Shown one piece after another: positions 5,786 through 15,516 of a stretch of DNA of 46,926 bases. Under the pieces are notes generated by a model. The model saw only the letters and a list, made by a program, of their open reading frames with translations, had not been told where the DNA came from and searched no databases. The translations under genes were made by a program, and so were the position numbers. Origin of the DNA: a virus. Each line of letters starts with the position of its first letter. Position 1 is the first letter of the stretch. Location: IMG/VR virus record IMGVR_UViG_3300025949_000003, positions 1 to 46,926 of that record, one strand, 5' to 3'.

Positions 5786-8700
5786 TACTTGCCTCCATTA
5801 AGGTTGTCCAAGAATGCTTTAAGATTGGCACGGTTATTCTTGCGCGCCAGAGTCTGCTTTTGATGCAGCTCGTATTGGGCTTCCTTTACATATTGTGCCG
5901 TATTCGTCAACTTAAGACCTGTGAGAAAGTTAGTAATGTTCTGCGCATTCCCGACGCCTTGAGTGGCCTGCTTAGGAGTGCCAATGTTCGTCAGCCGCTG
6001 AGCCAATCCAAGCGCAGGAAGAGCCTCGCTCGCGGCGTATTCCGCCGGATTGGCAATGGGGACTCCTGTGTCAAGGTGCTGACCCTGCATCAATTCAATC
6101 GGGTCTTTGACGAGCGGATTGAGGCCACTGAGAATGCCCTCGTTCGGATGGTTGCCATAAGTCTGCAAGAGGTCAATCGGCGGAATAGAAAGCGAGGAGG
6201 TCACATATCCACCCTGACCTCCGGTCAGCTTATCTAGAATGCCACCCGGTGCGCCAACGGGCCCAATGCCGGAATCGGTAATCCATGAAGGAAAGAGCTG
6301 ATCACTGGGGAATTGCTGACCGGGATTGACATTCTCGGCGCGCCCAAAATTGAGAGTGCTCGTAGTGACCGGGTAGACAAGGAATTTACCCGGCCTAGCA
6401 AGCATGCCTTCAATAGAAAAAGGGATGGCCTTGCGAGTCCATGAATAGAATGGAATGACACGCCGCAAGACTGTCCGCTCAAAATCGGTGAGATCCATTC
6501 CATCTGGGTGGTATTTACGGACCTGTTTGCCCGCCGTATCGAAAATGGTGGCAAGATCTCCACGGCCATTGCGAACTTCGTGAATGAACTGAGCCAATCG
6601 GGTGAAGTGGTCCATTCCCTGAACCCAGGCATGAGCGGCGGCATTGACCTTTCCGCCGAGGGGTTGGAATTTGCTGAGTCCACCAAGTCCACCATTCGCA
6701 TCGTTGTAGATATCCTCCATGTGCTCAACGCTCTGGAGAATGCCTTGATTGTGTGCAGCCATGTAAAGCTGCGCGGCGGTCAGTTTCTTTCCATCAGCGG
6801 TCTGAGCAATGACTTTCTTACCATCCACCGGGGCGTAACGCGAAAGCTCACCTGGCAAGTCTTGCATGCTGTTGAATAGAGGCTGTAAGCCTTCAAGCCC
6901 TTTGTAATTGGTATGAAACGCTCGCATGACCTGGAGAGCCTTGCTGTAATTCCGGACGTCGTTGACTCCAGCGATCCAGTTATTGTAGATGTCACCGATC
7001 CCATTGTGGATGGCGTGACTCGGGGAATAGATAGTAACGCCAGTCTTCCACATCCGAAGAATGTTATCCATGGAGCGAAGAAGGGCCATTTGTTGGGGCT
7101 TTGGCGCGTATAGATCGCGGACCACACGAGGGATCTGCTCGGCAATTTCAGAATGGAAATAGACTCCCTTAGTGAATGGAAGGTCTTTAATCCCGACATT
7201 TCGCTCTGCATCCGCGCCAGCTCGGCCGAAGCGGCTAATGATGTCATCGAAAATTGCTTTCTTTGCTGCCGCATTCCAAACGGCTGTATTGATCCGTGCC
7301 AGCTCCTTAACAGGGTCTCCTGCAAATTTGTGGCTTTCCCAACTGTTGAGCCAATCGGTTCCATTGCCATAAGGAATCTCCTTGCCCAGCATGTTCTTTA
7401 CAGTTTTATTCGTTAGCCTGACCTGAGAGCCCATTCGCTTCAGTTCGGCGTTAATGCCATACTTCCCATCCATCATCAATCCAGCTCGCATGGCGACGGT
7501 ATTGCCATTTCGAGCAGCCTCGGGAATCTTGCTGGAGGAAAGCAGGTTCTCCATGAAAGTGCGGATTTCCTGCGCAGCCCTCATTGTCACCGGATTGCCA
7601 GTTCCGATAAAGACGCCCTGGGCAATACGAACAGCTTCATTCCGTTGCTCATTCGTGAGTCCCTTGAATGCGTGAGTCAAGGAACGGCTCATTAATGCGG
7701 CATTCGTGCGGGCTGTCGCCTGCCTTGCTCGGACGATCGGCCGGAGGTCGTGCTGGCCGTACCAGGTGGCCATACGCCCCAGGAAACCGGTCTCAGCGCG
7801 AGCCTCAGGGCCGATCAGGGTTCCGAGGTGTGAGGGGGCTGGAACGATGTCGATCTTGTCAGAGAGGCTCCTAGACACCGCCCTACCAAGATCATCAGCA
7901 ATGGCTTTGTAGTTATCCGGAATGGTTCCGGTAGTGACAATGTCACGAAGTGCCTTTCCGGCGGACTGCATTGCTCCAGCCGCAGCACTGTGCTGATTCG
8001 TGATAATGGCATTGTAGATCTGGCGTCCAGCTTTTCCAGCACGTGTCGAGCCAGTGTTCATCACAATGGATTGCTCGACCTGCTTCGCATTCTGGGCACT
8101 TGCCAAGTGCTTTACCGGATCGCTCAATGTCGGATCATGAAATATCTGGTTCACCTTGAGCGCCGCATCATTGATGACAGGCTTCATTGCCTCCGCATCG
8201 CTGACAGCTTTCTGGGCCTTCGCAATGGCGCCCGCTGTAGTACCATTCACAAAGTGATTCAGAATGTGATTGGGATATTTGCTGAGTTTATCAGGGAATT
8301 CAGAATGGTTAAGTACGGCATCGGTAATGCGAGCTGGTGTTCCATCCCCACTGACTGCCTTAATACCTTGTCCGGCAAGTGTATCTTCAATGTGAGCAAC
8401 GACTTTAAGGGTTCGTTGATTAATACCGCGAATGTTTGCAGCTCCCCCAGACGTAATTCCTGCGAGACGACCTCTAACGGTATTCCATACCATTGATTGA
8501 GCGAGATCATTATAGGTTCCAGTTGGCTTAAATCCATTGACCCCAGATATGCGATCCTTTGCCATCTGCACGACGTCATCGTGAATGGCTTGCTCTGCTC
8601 CGCTAAGCGGCTTCGACAATGCTCCTGCACGCTTAATGCTGTTGAGAGCTTGGGTCTGGCGAATGGTCGCCAAGTTTGCAGCTGCATCGGGATTCTGGGG

Positions 8701-9978
8701 ATGAACACTGTCAAGAACTTCTTTCGCGGTGGGGGCGAGAATAGAACTCAGCTTGAAATGAGGATCGCTTATTCCTTTGAGCTCCGAGGAGCGAGCAATC
8801 TTCCGCGCCGCCGTGAATGGCTTAGAGTTGCGGACTGCATCCTCAAGCGCTGTTTTGAAGTCCGCTCCATTCTGGACGTCTTTAACAACCTGAACCGCCC
8901 TTTGTGGATCAACTCCATTCTTGACGGCTTCCGCGATCCAATTCCGATTCCTTTCCAGTCCAGCCCTCACTGATGGGGCAATCTCGGTGAGGGCATTATT
9001 TGCAACAGCGCGCGCTGCGTCAGTCCCACTCCCCCCGATACCCATCATGGAATGCAGGCCACGAGCAGCATTCTTACCTTCTTCAGTAAGACTGGTCGCC
9101 CTTAGCGCATTCCCGTTCGAAAGCGCCTCCTGGTCAATGTTGACGTGCGGATGCTCGGCCGTGATGACGGCCGGTGAGCCAATTTTCGTGTGGAGAATGT
9201 CGGGGATGGACTTGGCATTCTTGAGCGCTTGTGGGTTGATGTCCAGTAATGGATTGCTCGGCGGCGCGGCCGGAATAGCCTTAGGCGTCGACGGAATAGC
9301 TGCCGCTTTCTCAGCTTCACTTGCAACACTTCCACCTCGACCGAACGCTTTGCGGGAAAGGTCTCCGATCGTCGGAATGGGGGCACCGAGACCACGAGCC
9401 CACTGGATTGGCTTAGCTGCATTCAGGGGGTCGGCGACAATGTTAAGGGCCACTGCTCCAACTTTGTCACCAGTGGAGAGAGGTCCACCCTGACCGGGCG
9501 TATAGCCAGCGGGAGACCCAGTTGCCTTCTTTTGCGCATTAATATCCTTTCCCTGTTGAATGACATCCGCCCAGGTCCGCTTTTCCGTTCCAGAAAGTCC
9601 ATGAATGACACCTGTGCCAAGTCCTTTGATTGCGCCACCAATTCCAGCGAAAGGATTGCTCCAGGATTCGCCAGCTTGAGAAGCGGCGTCCTGAGCTTCA
9701 TAAGCTGCATCAGCTACCGCGTAAAGCGGTCGACTGACAACGTCGAGAATGCGGGAGATAACCGACTTTCCCTGCTGAGTTGGCTTTGGGGAATAGCTCC
9801 CCTGAGAATTATTAAAACCAAGACCACTCGTCAAAAGGTGCTGCGCGAGAGCATTTGTGGCAGGATTGATAGTCCCCAGCGGCTGAATAGTTCGCCCCGG
9901 GAACAGGGTCGGATTCTGCTTTTCCAGCTTAGAACTCGCCGCTTGAAGCTGAGCGAGAAACTGAGGACTAAGAGTCAT
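5785..9978 (-). CDS. large internal virion-type protein (1397 aa)
   Basis: The largest gene in the window. The first 200 residues are Gly/Pro/Ala-rich with a glycine-rich hydrophobic stretch (AGIGGAIKGLGTGVIHGL). Long helical regions follow to about 1200, and the end is compact with FYSWTRKAIPF and a Pro-rich tail. Size, composition and position among virion genes fit an internal or ejection protein of a podovirus, or a large polyvalent-type protein. I see no lytic transglycosylase motif and no tape-measure hydrophobic blocks. It is coupled to its neighbours on both sides by TAATG overlaps. Confidence 0.75.
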   Translation of the reverse strand: MTLSPQFLAQLQAASSKLEKQNPTLFPGRTIQPLGTINPATNALAQHLLTSGLGFNNSQGSYSPKPTQQGKSVISRILDVVSRPLYAVADAAYEAQDAASQAGESWSNPFAGIGGAIKGLGTGVIHGLSGTEKRTWADVIQQGKDINAQKKATGSPAGYTPGQGGPLSTGDKVGAVALNIVADPLNAAKPIQWARGLGAPIPTIGDLSRKAFGRGGSVASEAEKAAAIPSTPKAIPAAPPSNPLLDINPQALKNAKSIPDILHTKIGSPAVITAEHPHVNIDQEALSNGNALRATSLTEEGKNAARGLHSMMGIGGSGTDAARAVANNALTEIAPSVRAGLERNRNWIAEAVKNGVDPQRAVQVVKDVQNGADFKTALEDAVRNSKPFTAARKIARSSELKGISDPHFKLSSILAPTAKEVLDSVHPQNPDAAANLATIRQTQALNSIKRAGALSKPLSGAEQAIHDDVVQMAKDRISGVNGFKPTGTYNDLAQSMVWNTVRGRLAGITSGGAANIRGINQRTLKVVAHIEDTLAGQGIKAVSGDGTPARITDAVLNHSEFPDKLSKYPNHILNHFVNGTTAGAIAKAQKAVSDAEAMKPVINDAALKVNQIFHDPTLSDPVKHLASAQNAKQVEQSIVMNTGSTRAGKAGRQIYNAIITNQHSAAAGAMQSAGKALRDIVTTGTIPDNYKAIADDLGRAVSRSLSDKIDIVPAPSHLGTLIGPEARAETGFLGRMATWYGQHDLRPIVRARQATARTNAALMSRSLTHAFKGLTNEQRNEAVRIAQGVFIGTGNPVTMRAAQEIRTFMENLLSSSKIPEAARNGNTVAMRAGLMMDGKYGINAELKRMGSQVRLTNKTVKNMLGKEIPYGNGTDWLNSWESHKFAGDPVKELARINTAVWNAAAKKAIFDDIISRFGRAGADAERNVGIKDLPFTKGVYFHSEIAEQIPRVVRDLYAPKPQQMALLRSMDNILRMWKTGVTIYSPSHAIHNGIGDIYNNWIAGVNDVRNYSKALQVMRAFHTNYKGLEGLQPLFNSMQDLPGELSRYAPVDGKKVIAQTADGKKLTAAQLYMAAHNQGILQSVEHMEDIYNDANGGLGGLSKFQPLGGKVNAAAHAWVQGMDHFTRLAQFIHEVRNGRGDLATIFDTAGKQVRKYHPDGMDLTDFERTVLRRVIPFYSWTRKAIPFSIEGMLARPGKFLVYPVTTSTLNFGRAENVNPGQQFPSDQLFPSWITDSGIGPVGAPGGILDKLTGGQGGYVTSSLSIPPIDLLQTYGNHPNEGILSGLNPLVKDPIELMQGQHLDTGVPIANPAEYAASEALPALGLAQRLTNIGTPKQATQGVGNAQNITNFLTGLKLTNTAQYVKEAQYELHQKQTLARKNNRANLKAFLDNLNGGK

Positions 9979-11351
9979 TACTGAAATTTACCTAACTTGA
10001 TAGCCAGCGCGTTGTAAAGCTCCTCAAGAGCACTTTGTGGAATGCCGGGGATCATGCTCATGGCATCCTGTTGAAGTAATGGCCAAGCGGTCTCTAGCGT
10101 TGGAGAGCCAATTCCGCCAGGCCCAGAGAGCTTCGCATAATCTGGAGAGGTTGCAAAGGTCTGAAAGATATTCTCCAGTGCCCCAGGATCATTCAGGCTA
10201 GCGTTGTCCTGGAAATACTGCGGAACCCCGCTAATCCCCTTATACTTCGTAGCAGAAGGTGCTTTCGGAGCTGTCCCGAAAATGCCTGGATTGGTAAGCT
10301 TTTCCAGTTCCGCCATTTTCATTGTCTGGTCAATGAGGTCGGATTGTTGCTTATTCAGGCTTCCGCTTGCCTGATTTTGCAGCTGCGCCAGAATGGATTG
10401 CGCTGCTGCCCCTTCCTGACCCCTGTATCCAGCAATCTGCTGGTTAATGCTATTCTCCAGCTGCAAAAGCTGCTGAGCTAAGCTTGCTTGGAGATTGGCA
10501 CCTTGCGTCGGAGCAATGGCAGAAGCCCGCTGCATGAAGTCGGCTTGCCCTTGCCCTTCAAGACGCATTGCATCATTCAAGGCCTGGCCATTTGTTCCAG
10601 CTTGGTTCTTCAAGTATTGTTCATCACTCTGCATTTGCTGAGTACTTTGCGGCAGAGCAGCTTGAATGCCTAGCTTCTGAAGCTCCGCTTCCTGAGCAGC
10701 TTGAGCATTCTGGTAATTCGATTGGATCTGATTCTGGAGGGTGGCGTAATTCTGTCGAGACTGGTCTTCTTGCTGGTTGAATTGATTGGTAATAACTGGC
10801 ATCTGCGCAGCAAGGGCTTTGCCCAGCGAATTATATAGACCCCCGATTTGAGTCGACGCCTGAGCCTCATTCGTCTTCGCCATTCCGAGATTCTGCTGAA
10901 GCTGTTGAATGAGCGGGTCGTATTTCAGTGATGCCTGCTGATTGGCTTGCTTTGTCAGATCACCAACCGAAGGGCCAGCACCCAGCGCAGCAAGCTGAGA
11001 GTAAAGCCCATTCATGATATCCTGGCCCGGATTGTCAGGAGAGGAAGGTCCCTGACTTACTGGAATGCCGTCACCAGGAATAACAGTTCCAGGAGGACCA
11101 GCATCCGGCGGGCCAGCTGGAAAGTCGTATCCAGAACCCGCTGGAGTGTATTGCGTCTGCGGCAACGGAAGACTATCCGCTGGCGGCATTCCATTGACGG
11201 ACCTCGTGTTGAGGAAGTCCATCAGACTCTGTCCAGGCTGCTGCGTGGCCAGTGGGTTATAATTTAGGAATGGGTACTGATTGCCAGAATTGAATGGAGA
11301 GCCAGGAGCGGTTGTTCCCCCTCCCCCGCCCGGTGTCGTAATAGCTACCAT
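9978..11351 (-). CDS. Gln/Ala-rich coiled-coil virion protein
   Basis: A 457-residue protein. The N-terminal 110 residues are Gly/Pro-rich and disordered. Residues about 120-340 are very rich in Gln and Ala with long coiled-coil character, and the end is globular. Composition matches the N-terminal half of the NlpC/P60 protein and the next gene, so all three are probably internal or tail-associated virion proteins. AGGGAAG lies 6 bases before the ATG. Its TAA overlaps the start of the 1397-aa gene. Confidence 0.7.
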   Translation of the reverse strand: MVAITTPGGGGGTTAPGSPFNSGNQYPFLNYNPLATQQPGQSLMDFLNTRSVNGMPPADSLPLPQTQYTPAGSGYDFPAGPPDAGPPGTVIPGDGIPVSQGPSSPDNPGQDIMNGLYSQLAALGAGPSVGDLTKQANQQASLKYDPLIQQLQQNLGMAKTNEAQASTQIGGLYNSLGKALAAQMPVITNQFNQQEDQSRQNYATLQNQIQSNYQNAQAAQEAELQKLGIQAALPQSTQQMQSDEQYLKNQAGTNGQALNDAMRLEGQGQADFMQRASAIAPTQGANLQASLAQQLLQLENSINQQIAGYRGQEGAAAQSILAQLQNQASGSLNKQQSDLIDQTMKMAELEKLTNPGIFGTAPKAPSATKYKGISGVPQYFQDNASLNDPGALENIFQTFATSPDYAKLSGPGGIGSPTLETAWPLLQQDAMSMIPGIPQSALEELYNALAIKLGKFQ

Positions 11352-11352
11352 T

Positions 11353-12018
11353 CTAGAACTTCCCTAATGCTGCGGCACGCCTTGCAGCGGCCTGCTGAAC
11401 AGCTTGAGCCTTTGCGTTAAGCTCGTTGGAAATGAACTGCTCATATGCGAGCTGAGCGCTATCCCTGGAGTTTTGTAATCCGCCCAAGAGGTTTGTTATC
11501 TGCTGCTGATTGGCGTCATTGTATTGCCCGAGCTGATTCGCATAGATCCCCGAATAGAGAATTCCGCGCGCAGCAGCAGTATCGCGCATGTTAAGGCGAT
11601 CCTGTACGGCCTGCTTATCGAGCGCCCTTTGCTTTGCATCGTAATCCGCCTGAGTCTGGGAAGCCTGCAAGTTTCGCTGCGCATTATACTGGTCGTATTG
11701 ACGCATCAAATCAGAAAGCTGGGACTGATAGGTTGTATCAGTTCCCAGGTACTTATCCAGGTCAGCATTCCCGGTCCCCCCAGAAAGCGGGTTATTCGTA
11801 TTAACGCCGGAAGGCGGAACCGGATTGGCAGCTGGAGGAACTCCCGGCCTCTGGTCTGGAGTAGTAGGAAGACTCGGGAGCGCAACTGGAATGTTTGGCG
11901 GCTGATCGGGATTCCTCAGCGAATCTGGCGTCACCATTCCGAGGCGACGGGCCGCAGCATTCGCAATTGCCGCATTCGGGGTTGCAGCAAACTGTGTCGG
12001 ATCGCTAACTACTGCCAA
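11353..12018 (-). CDS. Gln/Ala-rich coiled-coil virion protein
   Basis: A 221-residue protein with TTG start; GGAGG lies 5 bases upstream and decides this start. The first 100 residues are Pro/Asn-rich and contain AAIANAAARRLG, loosely like the AIxRR motif of neighbouring small proteins. The rest is a Gln-rich coiled coil ending QQAAARRAAALGKF. It overlaps the 85-aa gene by 14 bases. Probably structural, located next to the internal virion proteins. Confidence 0.65.
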   Translation of the reverse strand: MAVVSDPTQFAATPNAAIANAAARRLGMVTPDSLRNPDQPPNIPVALPSLPTTPDQRPGVPPAANPVPPSGVNTNNPLSGGTGNADLDKYLGTDTTYQSQLSDLMRQYDQYNAQRNLQASQTQADYDAKQRALDKQAVQDRLNMRDTAAARGILYSGIYANQLGQYNDANQQQITNLLGGLQNSRDSAQLAYEQFISNELNAKAQAVQQAAARRAAALGKF

Positions 12019-12262
12019 TGGGACCTCCCCCTCCCGGAATGCTCATAAGGTTTGCCATTGCTGGATCCCCCTTAACTCCTGTCTTCATTCTTCGAAGGAT
12101 CGCATTCTGGCGCGCTTTAATTTGCAAGTTGCGCTCGCGATATCCTTCGAGATTGGTCGTAGGCCCCAAATTCGGGGAGCCCTGAGTGCCGTATTTCTTG
12201 TCACCGGCTGCAAAGCGATTGAAGCCAGGAGACCGCGCATTGTCCTGTGGCGTTGGGATCAT
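12005..12262 (-). CDS. small disordered virion-region protein with AIxRR motif
   Basis: An 85-residue basic, Gly/Pro/Asn-rich protein. Residues 53-59 are NAILRRM, one of five copies of the [NGA]AIxRR[ML] motif in small proteins of the late operon. Its ATG overlaps the stop of the upstream tail gene (TAATG). No family is recognised; virion association is inferred from position. Confidence 0.65.
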   Translation of the reverse strand: MIPTPQDNARSPGFNRFAAGDKKYGTQGSPNLGPTTNLEGYRERNLQIKARQNAILRRMKTGVKGDPAMANLMSIPGGGGPIGSS

Positions 12263-13833
12263 TAGTTAGACCCCTCGGTGACGACCTGCTTGACTTCCAT
12301 TACATTCACGATCCCGAAAAGCTTTGCTGGTCCAGTTACTAATGTACCATCCGTCGTCAATTGAATGGCAAAATTCACCTGGCGATAGCGAAGCGACTTT
12401 GCGAACTTCACGAAATGCTGCGCAAGACTGCCAGGGCTACCCCAAGTCGTCACAATGCCAGGAACGGCGAGAATGGGCTGGCCCCAAGTGTTCAGCTGGC
12501 TCCAGGTATACTGCTTTGCTTGAGACCATGTAACGGAGAAGTTTGTTACAATGGGAGTGACTGTTCCTGTTACAGCATTCGAGGTGAGAACTGTCGCTCC
12601 CCACCAATGCATCTTCTTATAGCGCTGACCGAATGAGAAGATTCGATAGCGACGACCGTAAGCGGAATCGAAGTTCTTCGTCAGCATGGTGCACGTAATA
12701 ACTGTGCTTTCCGTCGTAGACGCGTCGTATCCATTCTGCATCTTGAACGTCTTGGTATCTTGGTTGAGGCAACTCCCACCGTAATAGACGTCCAAGTTGT
12801 AGATATTCCCAGAACTGCTTGGCCAGCGAACCAGGGGACCAAACCATTGCTCGTTATTCGTCACGCTGAACTGGAATTCGGTCCATGTTCGAGTGCGGAG
12901 CCCGAAAGAATAGACTTTCCGATAGTACCGGAATAGAAGTCGGTCTCCCCAAAGCGTGAGAAAGAAGTTCATCGCATAGGTTGTACTCGTCGGCACGCTG
13001 TTGTCGTATACCGGTGGAACCTTAATGTTTATCTTGGTCCAGTGATAGTTGACAATCTCGTAAACCGAGTTGCGATGGAATACAAAAATCGAGTTCTCGA
13101 ATGGAACTACACAGTTATTCGCGGACACCCCGACAATGTTGTTAACCTTCTTAATGGAACTCGCCGACGGAACGCTGTCGAACGCCATTACGTAAGTGCT
13201 ATCCTCTTTGAATAGCATGATGTTGTCATTGAACGTAACAAGGTCGACAAGCTTTCTACCGTCACCGGGAGAGATGTCAACGAATGTCGAGTCTGCGCCA
13301 GTCCACGTCCCCGGGTCAGCTGTAGCGCTATACTGAAGTCGCGAAGCATTACTCGTGGCATTTATCCCTGGCACAATCCAGGCACGCTCTTTGTATACCA
13401 TTGCTGCGCTAGCGCCTGGCAATGTCGCGAGAACGGTAAGAGTGGTCCCATCCCATGATGCGCCCTGAGGTCCGGTATTTACTTTCGGGAAAAACCAGAC
13501 CTTATTGTTATACTGAATGGCGCAGTCAGAAGAAACCGAAGCACTGAGTAATGTCCACGCCCCCCCGGTGCTCTGATAGATTCCCTGATTGCTCGACCCA
13601 ATGAGATAGGTCGTTCCATTCAGGACGGCAAGTAATAGCACTTTCATGTTGCTTGTCGAGCTCGGCGCCGTAGACTGGTTCATTACAATCGGCGGACGGC
13701 TGACCAGTGAGCCATCCAATCCAACTTCAAAGTTGATACAGCTTGCCATCTCCGTGTCGGCAATGGCTCCAGGGTCGCTGAAGAGATTGATCCCCCCGAT
13801 GAATGGACCAAGCCGCATTTCCTGTCCGGGCAT
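12262..13833 (-). CDS. tail/stabilisation protein (T7 gp12-like tube B or P22 gp10-like)
   Basis: A 523-residue beta-rich protein. Its start, with GPFIGGINLFSDPGAIADTEM followed by GSLVSRPP, is typical of podovirus stabilisation/tail tubular B proteins, which often open with a pattern like G(I/L)N...P..i.d.e...a.N. Regular Trp/Tyr-rich repeats follow, consistent with a beta-propeller-like body. ATG 13833 overlaps the stop of the connector gene (TGATG); a GTG nine bases earlier is less likely. Assignment is by pattern and order. Confidence 0.6.
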   Translation of the reverse strand: MPGQEMRLGPFIGGINLFSDPGAIADTEMASCINFEVGLDGSLVSRPPIVMNQSTAPSSTSNMKVLLLAVLNGTTYLIGSSNQGIYQSTGGAWTLLSASVSSDCAIQYNNKVWFFPKVNTGPQGASWDGTTLTVLATLPGASAAMVYKERAWIVPGINATSNASRLQYSATADPGTWTGADSTFVDISPGDGRKLVDLVTFNDNIMLFKEDSTYVMAFDSVPSASSIKKVNNIVGVSANNCVVPFENSIFVFHRNSVYEIVNYHWTKINIKVPPVYDNSVPTSTTYAMNFFLTLWGDRLLFRYYRKVYSFGLRTRTWTEFQFSVTNNEQWFGPLVRWPSSSGNIYNLDVYYGGSCLNQDTKTFKMQNGYDASTTESTVITCTMLTKNFDSAYGRRYRIFSFGQRYKKMHWWGATVLTSNAVTGTVTPIVTNFSVTWSQAKQYTWSQLNTWGQPILAVPGIVTTWGSPGSLAQHFVKFAKSLRYRQVNFAIQLTTDGTLVTGPAKLFGIVNVMEVKQVVTEGSN

Positions 13834-14528
13834 CAGAACCACCCCGGAAAGAACTCAACCTGGTCCTCGGCCTTAACAGTCAAGGAAGGGTAGACTTCTC
13901 GGGTTGCCCAGTTATCTCTTTCCTTAAGTTGGTTGACTCCAGTTTGGAATTGCTGTCGCTTTTGCTGTCCAGCGCCGAAGTTTTCATCGAGTTCATAAGC
14001 CATTGACAGGCAATATTCAACGATGTGATTGTGATAGCCGTTAGGAAATTCGAGATTGTCAGTATCATTGACAACATCGACAGGATTACGAAGGTAATAA
14101 ATCGTAAAGCTGGTTGGGCTACCATTAGAGAAAGTAGAGCTTTCAGACGGAACAGGAAAGACCGTAAGCTGCCCGTTCCAAACGTAATAGACAAGAGGGT
14201 CTCCCTGAGAGTAATTGGCGGGATTGAGCAGCCCGTCAATATACTCGTTAAAATCGTTCGGTGTCATCCCCTTCATATGAATGCCGTTGAACTTAACCAT
14301 TCGAAGGAGGCGACAGTCTGTCGGCAATGGATATGTGCCAACCCCAGCCTGGACAGGCGTGGTTGCTGTCTGTTGCAAGAGATCGTCATTCTGGTTGGCA
14401 ATCTCACGCTGAGCATCATTCACCCATCGAATGATGTCAGCGTCTTGGATCTGAATTCCAGCATCGTCACCGAATGTCCGCTTAACCCGAGTCTTAACGT
14501 CCCCTAAGTTCACTGAAGTCCACCCCAT
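13833..14528 (-). CDS. head-tail connector / tail tubular A-like protein
   Basis: A 231-residue protein, MGWTSVNLGDVKTRVKRTFGD onward. Its helical N-terminus with DIIRWVNDAQREIA resembles the gp4/gp11-type connector family of podoviruses, followed by a beta section and a helical C-terminus. ATG 14528 is inside the previous gene (35-base overlap). A frame extension upstream is possible but is covered by that gene. The pairing with the downstream stabilisation protein supports the call. Confidence 0.6.
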   Translation of the reverse strand: MGWTSVNLGDVKTRVKRTFGDDAGIQIQDADIIRWVNDAQREIANQNDDLLQQTATTPVQAGVGTYPLPTDCRLLRMVKFNGIHMKGMTPNDFNEYIDGLLNPANYSQGDPLVYYVWNGQLTVFPVPSESSTFSNGSPTSFTIYYLRNPVDVVNDTDNLEFPNGYHNHIVEYCLSMAYELDENFGAGQQKRQQFQTGVNQLKERDNWATREVYPSLTVKAEDQVEFFPGWF

Positions 14529-14952
14529 TGTACTTGTAATGGATTTTGGGGCTGCGCAGCACCGAAGCCGCAATGAGCCCGGCCTCCATTCGCGCTTCTT
14601 GCTCTTCCTTCATTCTCAGAGCTTCAGTCGCCTTATTCAGGGCGTCCACCTTGTTGAGGACATTCCCATGAGCATTATCCACATTGATAATGTGAGCGAG
14701 AAGTCGCTCATCCGCATCGTCGAAAAAGCCAACGGTATAGGCAGGACGGCCTGGCATTCTGTGAACCACAGCCCAAGGCTTCGTATCCAGCGGCCCACGA
14801 GAACCCGGGGGTATAAAGTGTAGCTCCAGATATGGATCATAAGCTCTCAGCAATTCATCAATCCGGCGGTGCTTTTCTGTGATAGGCGCGTCCTTCAAAG
14901 GGACGTGAATGCTGCCATTCGGGTCAAGGAGAATAGCTCCATTACCGTCCAT
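14494..14952 (-). CDS. hypothetical virion-region protein
   Basis: A 152-residue protein. An alpha/beta part includes PWAVVHRMPGRPAYTVGFFDD, then a helical region with a KVDALNKATEALRMKEEQEARME coiled coil (shown here only as a description of its heptads) and an end FSELRGR. Its start lies at the stop of the downstream-located beta protein gene and it overlaps the connector gene. I cannot name a family; a head- or tail-associated role is inferred from position. Confidence 0.6.
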   Translation of the reverse strand: MDGNGAILLDPNGSIHVPLKDAPITEKHRRIDELLRAYDPYLELHFIPPGSRGPLDTKPWAVVHRMPGRPAYTVGFFDDADERLLAHIINVDNAHGNVLNKVDALNKATEALRMKEEQEARMEAGLIAASVLRSPKIHYKYNGVDFSELRGR

Positions 14953-15455
14953 CAGACCAACCTTGTAAGACGAAGAGTGGCCTTGTAAATGGATCCAGCC
15001 GAGCCACCCGCTCCACCGACATTCAGGTTCAATGCACCATTCGCCGAGTTAACGAAAAGCGTGTGAACCTGAGACATTTGGTTGGCGACATTGGAAACGG
15101 GGATAGTTGCCAATACGGCAGTTCCATCCTTCAGAACAAAGTTGTCCTGTGCTGTTGCTTCTGCCGTTCCTCCGAAGCCGACAATGATGTCAGCTCGGTA
15201 ATAGGCATAGCTAACAGTCGGAAGAGTGGCAATATTGGTATTGGCTGCCGGAGCAGCTGTTGTCGTCCCGCTATTCGAAACAGTTCCATAGCGGTTTGCT
15301 ATCTGGCTGCTATCCAGAGGAGCTTGATTACCGGTCAGAGCGACCTTAACCCCCTGGCCCATTGACACAGCAAGGTTATTATCGCTAGATGGAACTGCCG
15401 CCAACAGAAAGGCATGTTCAAGGTCGCCAATAGAAACGCTAGGCGGTGCAGTCAT
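14952..15455 (-). CDS. beta-rich virion protein
   Basis: A 167-residue Ala/Thr/Val/Asn-rich protein with no cysteine, with alternating short beta strands and Gly-rich turns (VGGAGGSAGSIYKATLRL). It resembles decoration or fibre-type proteins in composition. GGGAGGG lies about 9 bases before the ATG. It is the first gene after the 15482-15511 terminator, so it either has its own promoter or depends on read-through. Confidence 0.55.
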   Translation of the reverse strand: MTAPPSVSIGDLEHAFLLAAVPSSDNNLAVSMGQGVKVALTGNQAPLDSSQIANRYGTVSNSGTTTAAPAANTNIATLPTVSYAYYRADIIVGFGGTAEATAQDNFVLKDGTAVLATIPVSNVANQMSQVHTLFVNSANGALNLNVGGAGGSAGSIYKATLRLTRLV

Positions 15456-15481
15456 TACAAACCCTCCCGGGGGAAAATAAT

Positions 15482-15511
15482 AAGGCCCAGCCCAGAATTG
15501 GGCTGGGCCTT
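15482..15511 (-). terminator. terminator after the capsid gene pair
   Basis: Perfect 13-bp stem AAGGCCCAGCCCA at 15482-15494 with 15499-15511 and a GAAT loop. Read leftward it is followed by TTATTATTTTCC, so it should end transcripts coming from the capsid gene. Capsid and Acb2-like transcripts may thus be more abundant than those of the tail genes beyond it. Confidence 0.88.
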
Positions 15512-15516
15512 CTTGA